Shown here: in pieces, positions 29,997 to 34,122 of the stretch
Position numbering within the stretch: the first letter of the stretch is position 1
Layout of the letters: every line of letters begins with the position of its first letter
Virus record (IMG/VR): IMGVR_UViG_3300009034_004106
Coordinates: 1-34,122 of that record
Strand: one strand, 5' to 3'
Length of the DNA: 34,122 bases
DNA from: a virus
Made by a program: the position numbers and the translations under genes
Notes under the pieces: generated by a model
Database searches by the model: none
The model's input: only the letters and a program-made list of their open reading frames with translations
What the model was told of the DNA's origin: nothing

Positions 29997-31732
29997 GTTG
30001 GCATTGGCACCTGCGTTTGCCCTTGTGGGGCGGGCAGTTGCCCTTCAGGTTGCATTATTTGAGCTTCAGGCGGCTGGGCGAGCAAAGCATCCCTTTTCCG
30101 TTGCTCCCATTCCATAATTTCATTTATCTCGTCAGGGGTTAAGTCACCAAACTCCGTGAGTTTTCTCTTGAAGATTTCATCAACCTTGGGGTTGTCTGGC
30201 ATTGCTATCTTCATGGCGTTCATTTTTGTAAGAGAATCAGTATCTTGAGCCCTTTTCTCGTCCTGACTCCAAACCTTCACCCTGTAGCCAGCCTTGGTCA
30301 TCCAGTCATCTGGTTCAATCTCGCGAGAGAAAATCTCGCTGGTGTTCCTACCCTTCTTGTAAATCTTAACTGCGTCTAGCCTGTCGCTTGCTGCCTCAAT
30401 CAGTTTTAAGAACATCATGCCCCTTTGTCGCCAGACAGGGGTGTAAAACTTGGACATTCCCTTAATCCTTTCTTTTGCCTCACCAAGAGCAAGCTGAACT
30501 TCACCTAGAGTAATCTGCCTTTCAACTGGTGCTCCTTGCTGTGTTGCTACTGCACCTGTCGCCTTTTCCGTCATCTCAATAACAAACTTCATCTCGTCCA
30601 GGGATTCAGAAAGGTCGTTTACTTTCATTTGCTCGTAAACTTCGTTGGGTTTTCCCGGTACTCCATACCACCCCCACGGAATAGGATTAAAGGTTTGGGG
30701 CTGGAATCCCTCTATGGTGGAATCATAAACATTCATGTTGTAGTTCCTCAGCGTTCTGTTCTCAACCAACTGGGAGAACCAGGCATTAACTACTTTATTA
30801 GGGGTTCGGATAATGTCGGCAATCGCATCGCTCCAAAAGTCTTGCCTTTCTAAATCATCAGCCCAAGAGTTGTAAGGGAAATGATTTCTCCACCAATTAT
30901 CCTCGGTTTCTCCAATTACTTCCTCAAGCCTCTCCTTCATCAAAGTCACCATGTTCTCCGCCTCAACATAAAGGTATAATTGCTCTTCTTGGTCCCCTGC
31001 TTCCTTGCGGTAAACAAAGTGAAGCGTGAGTTCTATGTAGGCTTCGCCTAAAACCGGATCCACAACGTCTTCCATCCCCATATCTTCCATCTTCTTCGCC
31101 TTCTCTATCGCCATCTCCTCGTTGCCAGTTACCTTGACTATCCCCTGCTCGCTGTAAGCCCATTTCTTTAGTTTCGCGACCTCTGCTTTGTCGTAGTCCT
31201 CATTGGCTTCAATTACGCTAAGAGGGACGTAAATGTGCATGTGGATCAGGAAACGGGACGTGTTGAGATTAACCGGGTCAGTATGGCGAGAAACGAGCAT
31301 GTCCTGCGGATCTTGGATAGTCACCTTGATTGTGCCATCTTTTATCTGCCACTGGTCAAAGCTCCGACCGAAAAGGAACACCTGCTTCTTGTCAACGATG
31401 TCTAGTAGCTCGAAGTTGTTGTGATCCTGGTCCCCTATCAGCTTCCAATACTCGTTCTGGAAAACCTGAGCTTCTTTATTATTATCCAGGTTCTCAAAGT
31501 AATTAACTGGCATGTCATCCACATCTTTGAGCATGCTACGAATCATCATTTTCATCATGGGGATATTGACTGACTGCCTTTGGGTAAGGCGGTTAATAGT
31601 CACTCTGTCCCGATAAAGGGTGTAGTTTTCTTTCCAGGGGTCGTGCCGGCGCTTGCGGTACTTATAGCCAGAATCTTTATTAAGACGGAGCATCTCTAAT
31701 TCTGGGTTCTCTTGGGTAAGTTCTTCGGGCAT
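29993..31732 (-). CDS. Portal protein
   Basis: 579 residues, the length and order typical of a dodecameric portal through which DNA is packaged. Recognisable parts: N-terminal basic/aromatic stretch (WKENYTLYRDRVT), the wing region with FGRSFDQWQIKDG and IQDPQDMLVSRHTDP, stem/clip segments around NWWRNHFPYNSW and IRTPNKVVNAWFSQLVENRTLRNYN, and a helical C-terminal part. Gene order terminase large - 80 aa - portal supports it. Pro/Gln-rich tail (PEGQLPAPQGQTQVPMPT). Confidence 0.82.
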   Translation of the reverse strand: MPEELTQENPELEMLRLNKDSGYKYRKRRHDPWKENYTLYRDRVTINRLTQRQSVNIPMMKMMIRSMLKDVDDMPVNYFENLDNNKEAQVFQNEYWKLIGDQDHNNFELLDIVDKKQVFLFGRSFDQWQIKDGTIKVTIQDPQDMLVSRHTDPVNLNTSRFLIHMHIYVPLSVIEANEDYDKAEVAKLKKWAYSEQGIVKVTGNEEMAIEKAKKMEDMGMEDVVDPVLGEAYIELTLHFVYRKEAGDQEEQLYLYVEAENMVTLMKERLEEVIGETEDNWWRNHFPYNSWADDLERQDFWSDAIADIIRTPNKVVNAWFSQLVENRTLRNYNMNVYDSTIEGFQPQTFNPIPWGWYGVPGKPNEVYEQMKVNDLSESLDEMKFVIEMTEKATGAVATQQGAPVERQITLGEVQLALGEAKERIKGMSKFYTPVWRQRGMMFLKLIEAASDRLDAVKIYKKGRNTSEIFSREIEPDDWMTKAGYRVKVWSQDEKRAQDTDSLTKMNAMKIAMPDNPKVDEIFKRKLTEFGDLTPDEINEIMEWEQRKRDALLAQPPEAQIMQPEGQLPAPQGQTQVPMPT

Positions 31733-31733
31733 A

Positions 31734-31976
31734 TTATTTCAAATTCTCCAATCGTTTTACATTCCATCTATAAAAAAGCCCAGGTATTCTCTGTGTTTCT
31801 TTAAGATTAAATCCTCCACCAATGAAAATCCAATTAGCGGTTTGGTTAAAATATTGTGGTTCATCTGCGTTTATACCAATACTAACTTGAAAACCAAATA
31901 TTATTTTATTTTTTTCATTATTAGGAATAACAAAATTTTTAGTGAAGGCGAAGCCTTTTTTCCTATATATTGCCAT
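31734..31976 (-). CDS. Hypothetical protein, 80 aa
   Basis: 80 residues, aromatic and Asn-rich (FVIPNNEKNKIIFGFQVSIGI; TANWIFIGGGF), likely a small beta domain. Directly behind promoter copy h, with ATG 6 nt after the -10, and directly before the portal. Not recognised. Its place as first gene of the portal transcript suggests a virion or assembly part. Confidence 0.55.
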   Translation of the reverse strand: MAIYRKKGFAFTKNFVIPNNEKNKIIFGFQVSIGINADEPQYFNQTANWIFIGGGFNLKETQRIPGLFYRWNVKRLENLK

Positions 31977-31982
31977 AACTTA

Positions 31983-32012
31983 ATCGTTTCAAATAAAACT
32001 ATTTTAAGTCAA
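31983..32012 (-). promoter_or_regulatory. Phage late promoter element, copy h
   Basis: -35 TTGACT (32012-32007), 18-bp spacer with AAATAGTTTTATTT, -10 AACGAT (31988-31983). It overlaps the terminase stop codon. ATG after 6 nt. Confidence 0.75.
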
Positions 32013-33382
32013 CCCGGTAATCCTTCGTGATAGGGTAATACTCCTCCTACTTCTGACGGATCCCGGGGTTTAATCTGCTTTTTCATCCCCACCGCGAATG
32101 TCCTAAAAGCATCCGCCCCATGGGAAGCCCAGTTGTGTAAGGGAGTCTTCCTAAAAACCTTATTCACTTCGTTCCATTCCTTCTTATAGTTCTTCATCGC
32201 TTGAATCCCCCGACTACATTTGTTCTTATCAAACCAGCACCGGCTGAAAACGGTTCTCCCAGCGTTGATACCGTCGTCTATGCTGAGCTTCGGTGCGACC
32301 TCGAACTTAATCCCTAGTTTCTTGGCACTTTCCAACCTTGACTTTCCTGACCCTAACTCCCTTACCTTAATGTCATGGGGGGCGTAGTGCTTGCCGTAGA
32401 TATACTTCTTGTCCTGTAATTTTTGGGCATAATGAGGTAAACCTTCACCAGTATTCTCGTAATAGTCAATAAACCTGATTTCCATTGCCGCTATCTGGAA
32501 GAACCAGATTGTCATCGAGTCGTCGATCCCCAAGTCCCAAGCTGTATTAACTGGTAATGACTCATCATAGGGAACATTGGTAATCCTGTTATCTTTCTCT
32601 GCTTTCATTACTGCTGCGCCGTAATAAGAACCAGTAACCGGAGCGTCAAAGGAACACATATATTCCTGTTCACAGTAGGCGATTGCTTCTTCTTCACTTC
32701 TGCCATCTGCTTCAAACCTTTTGACTGTATCTTCGACAATCCGCTTATAAGTGTCCTCTGAAAAGACCCCAGTATCCTTGTAAGTTAAGGTTTGTACCCA
32801 CCATAGAGGGTTGTTCTTCGCAAACTCAAATAGGCTCCTGGCGTGATTATCGCCCCTAGGAGTGGTGTTAAAGATAGCTATGCCATCATTCTCCCTTAAA
32901 ATCGGCTCGATAACATCCCAAGCGTAGGGATCGTGTTCTGCCCATTCGCTGTAGCCAACCAACATTGGGTTACCGCCTCGTAAGGTGTCTGGCCTATTGG
33001 CTCCGGAAACCTGGAACAGCGACTCCTCCCCGCCCGTTGTCCTTGTCTTGATAGTCATCCGGGTCTCATTGGGGTCGCCTATCCGAATTTCTTCGGGAAT
33101 GTGTTTAATGAACTTGAAACCATCGCTACCAATACCATTCCAAAGGTTGTCCCGGCCCATGATTAGGGTAGGGTAGACGTACTTGACCAAGGCTGGGCTT
33201 TTTATTAGCCTTCTGGGGATTACATCGGCAATATTAACTTTGTCCTTACCACTCCGACGATGCCATATCTGGTAAAAGAAACGGATCTTGCTTTCGCCGT
33301 TGATTGATTTCTCTACTGCCCGGAGAAAGGGCACTTGGTAGTCCCTGGCAGTAAAATTGTAAGGGATTTCGACTTCATTCAC
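32009..33382 (-). CDS. terL: Terminase large subunit
   Basis: 457-residue ATP-driven DNA packaging motor and nuclease. ATPase: Walker A HRRSGKDK with K46 (41-48), Walker B and catalytic Glu in VGYSEWAE (142-149), coupling motif FNTTPRG (171-177). RNase H-like nuclease: D283 in AWDLGID, D337 in APHDIK and D424 in HGADAF. GTG start at 33382 overlaps the small-subunit stop as GTGA. Length is typical for a complete protein. Confidence 0.93.
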   Translation of the reverse strand: MNEVEIPYNFTARDYQVPFLRAVEKSINGESKIRFFYQIWHRRSGKDKVNIADVIPRRLIKSPALVKYVYPTLIMGRDNLWNGIGSDGFKFIKHIPEEIRIGDPNETRMTIKTRTTGGEESLFQVSGANRPDTLRGGNPMLVGYSEWAEHDPYAWDVIEPILRENDGIAIFNTTPRGDNHARSLFEFAKNNPLWWVQTLTYKDTGVFSEDTYKRIVEDTVKRFEADGRSEEEAIAYCEQEYMCSFDAPVTGSYYGAAVMKAEKDNRITNVPYDESLPVNTAWDLGIDDSMTIWFFQIAAMEIRFIDYYENTGEGLPHYAQKLQDKKYIYGKHYAPHDIKVRELGSGKSRLESAKKLGIKFEVAPKLSIDDGINAGRTVFSRCWFDKNKCSRGIQAMKNYKKEWNEVNKVFRKTPLHNWASHGADAFRTFAVGMKKQIKPRDPSEVGGVLPYHEGLPG

Positions 33383-33741
33383 TTTTTCTTTTTCTTGTAG
33401 GTTGTTTGTCTAACTATCAAATCGCCTCTCACCTTGGCTTCCACTTTTTGTAGGGGCATGCCGTCCATCCTATTCATCAATTCTTTTATTGCTCGAACAT
33501 CGCCCTCCATACACTTCTTCCATAGTTTTTTAGACACTAATTCCTTGAATGGTTTGCCACTTTTCTTGTCTATTTCTTCACCTGCTTCTCTTAACAATTC
33601 AGCCCAAGACCAACCTGCTGGCGGTCTACCTTTGGGATTACCGGATTGTCCGGGTTTCCAAGCAGTTTTCGGAGCTTTTCTTTTTGGTTTGTTTTTTGTC
33701 TGTTTAACAGACTTCGGAGTTTTACCGTTCTTTTTTGTCAT
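33379..33741 (-). CDS. terS: Terminase small subunit-like protein (DUF5681-type)
   Basis: 120 residues. A very basic N-terminus, then the signature WKPGQSGNPKGRP (28-40) of the DUF5681 family, common in small terminase proteins, followed by helices (WAELLREAGEEID, RAIKELMNRMDG) for DNA recognition and oligomerisation. Ends in a Lys run. It lies directly before terL with a GTGA overlap. Start ATG 33741 is 18 nt after the promoter i -10 and no good Shine-Dalgarno is present. Confidence 0.8.
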   Translation of the reverse strand: MTKKNGKTPKSVKQTKNKPKRKAPKTAWKPGQSGNPKGRPPAGWSWAELLREAGEEIDKKSGKPFKELVSKKLWKKCMEGDVRAIKELMNRMDGMPLQKVEAKVRGDLIVRQTTYKKKKK

Positions 33742-33751
33742 AAGAGTTTGG
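33724..33751 (-). promoter_or_regulatory. Possible leader hairpin element, copy L1
   Basis: Minus-strand CCAAACTCTT, a 9-nt loop, AAGAACGGTAAA. It matches the frame of L2-L4 at both flanks, but the stem is only TCTT/AAGA and the terminase ATG lies in the loop. Weak copy, possibly coincidental. Confidence 0.3.
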
Positions 33752-33759
33752 TTAATTAA

Positions 33760-33789
33760 ACGCTAGCAAATGAAACTATTTTAAGGCAA
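33760..33789 (-). promoter_or_regulatory. Phage late promoter element, copy i (terminase)
   Basis: -35 TTGCCT (33789-33784), 18-bp spacer with AAATAGTTTCATTT, -10 TAGCGT (33765-33760). Last upstream copy in the window; drives terS-terL. Confidence 0.65.
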
Positions 33790-33795
33790 GGGGAC

Positions 33796-34122
33796 TTATT
33801 TCTCTAGTAGAAGTTCTTTTACTGCTTCCCAAAGGGCATCACAAAGTTCTCGCCCACCTTTCCTGAAATTATCCTCTTCCATTATTCCCCAGATTTCAAT
33901 TTCCCAACCATGACTATCAATCCCATGACTTCTCTCAAATTCCCAATGCGGATGTCCCACATTCTCATCCAAAAACTCTATCATCTGCCCGATGGAGAGG
34001 AGGGGAAGGTCAGCTTTTCCAACAGAAATTAAATCTCCATCTTCATCTGTTATCCCATATAGCCATTCGTAGCCCTTTTGTTTAACTTTTTTCCACCTTT
34101 TTATCTCTGGTGTGGGAGCACT
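33796..34122 (-). CDS. Hypothetical protein, N-terminus beyond the window
   Basis: The frame is open without a stop from 33796 to the last base, giving 108 visible residues; the in-frame ATG at 33984 is internal or an alternative start. The visible part includes KGYEWLYGITDEDGDLISVG, several Trp/His residues (HPHWEFERSHGID) and a C-terminal helix DALWEAVKELLLEK. Not recognised. It precedes the late promoter of the terminase unit, so it may end the early or middle block. Confidence 0.6.
   Translation of the reverse strand, partial: SAPTPEIKRWKKVKQKGYEWLYGITDEDGDLISVGKADLPLLSIGQMIEFLDENVGHPHWEFERSHGIDSHGWEIEIWGIMEEDNFRKGGRELCDALWEAVKELLLEK

Overview
The window is a late-gene block of a tailed dsDNA bacteriophage or prophage. 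Evidence is a terminase small and large subunit, portal, scaffold-like protein, HK97-type capsid protein, adaptor, ejection-type proteins, and a holin/endolysin cassette. A tyrosine recombinase at the left edge suggests a temperate element. No tape-measure, tail-tube or sheath gene is visible, whereas an adaptor (P22 gp4/T7 gp11 style) and two large ejection-like proteins are; this favours a short-tailed (podovirus-like) virion, as an inference. TGA is used freely as a stop, so the host uses the standard bacterial code. The host cannot be named from the sequence.

Layout. Almost everything is on the minus strand, so transcription runs from right to left. From the right: an early-type partial gene (33796-34122), terminase small/large, an 80-aa protein, portal, three small proteins, a coiled-coil protein, a scaffold-like protein and the major capsid protein (26664-33741). 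Next come a Ser-Pro-repeat virion protein and a small beta-rich protein (24708-26574). A 12-gene translationally coupled operon follows (15623-24653), holding glycosyltransferases, methyltransferases, a sugar-nucleotide dehydrogenase-like enzyme, a nitroreductase-methyltransferase fusion, a zinc ribbon and an HExxH protein. Then come tail/fibre proteins, one with about 700 residues of Ser-Pro repeats (8990-15538), an adaptor and ejection proteins (4216-8544), the lysis cassette (2585-3943), a metallophosphoesterase (926-2029), a small membrane protein, and the convergent integrase. One small plus-strand membrane-protein gene (4035-4214) interrupts this block and looks like a moron.

Regulation. 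Nine near-identical 30-bp elements, each with a TTGAC-type -35, an 18-bp spacer and a -10 hexamer, stand before the transcription units. In five cases the start codon lies only 6-9 nt after the -10 and there is no Shine-Dalgarno, which suggests leaderless mRNAs. A second family of short leader hairpins with a shared frame precedes the capsid, scaffold and one tail gene, and perhaps terminase.

Most interesting idea. Two of the glycosyltransferases carry motifs resembling polypeptide GalNAc-transferases (DAHC; W-x-x-GG...H). They are driven by the same promoter type as the virion genes and lie between genes for Ser-Pro-rich, mucin-like virion proteins. I infer a phage-encoded O-glycosylation and glycan-methylation system acting on its own virion. 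The operon also holds unusual fusions: two methyltransferase-ParB/Srx proteins and one SagB-type nitroreductase-methyltransferase.
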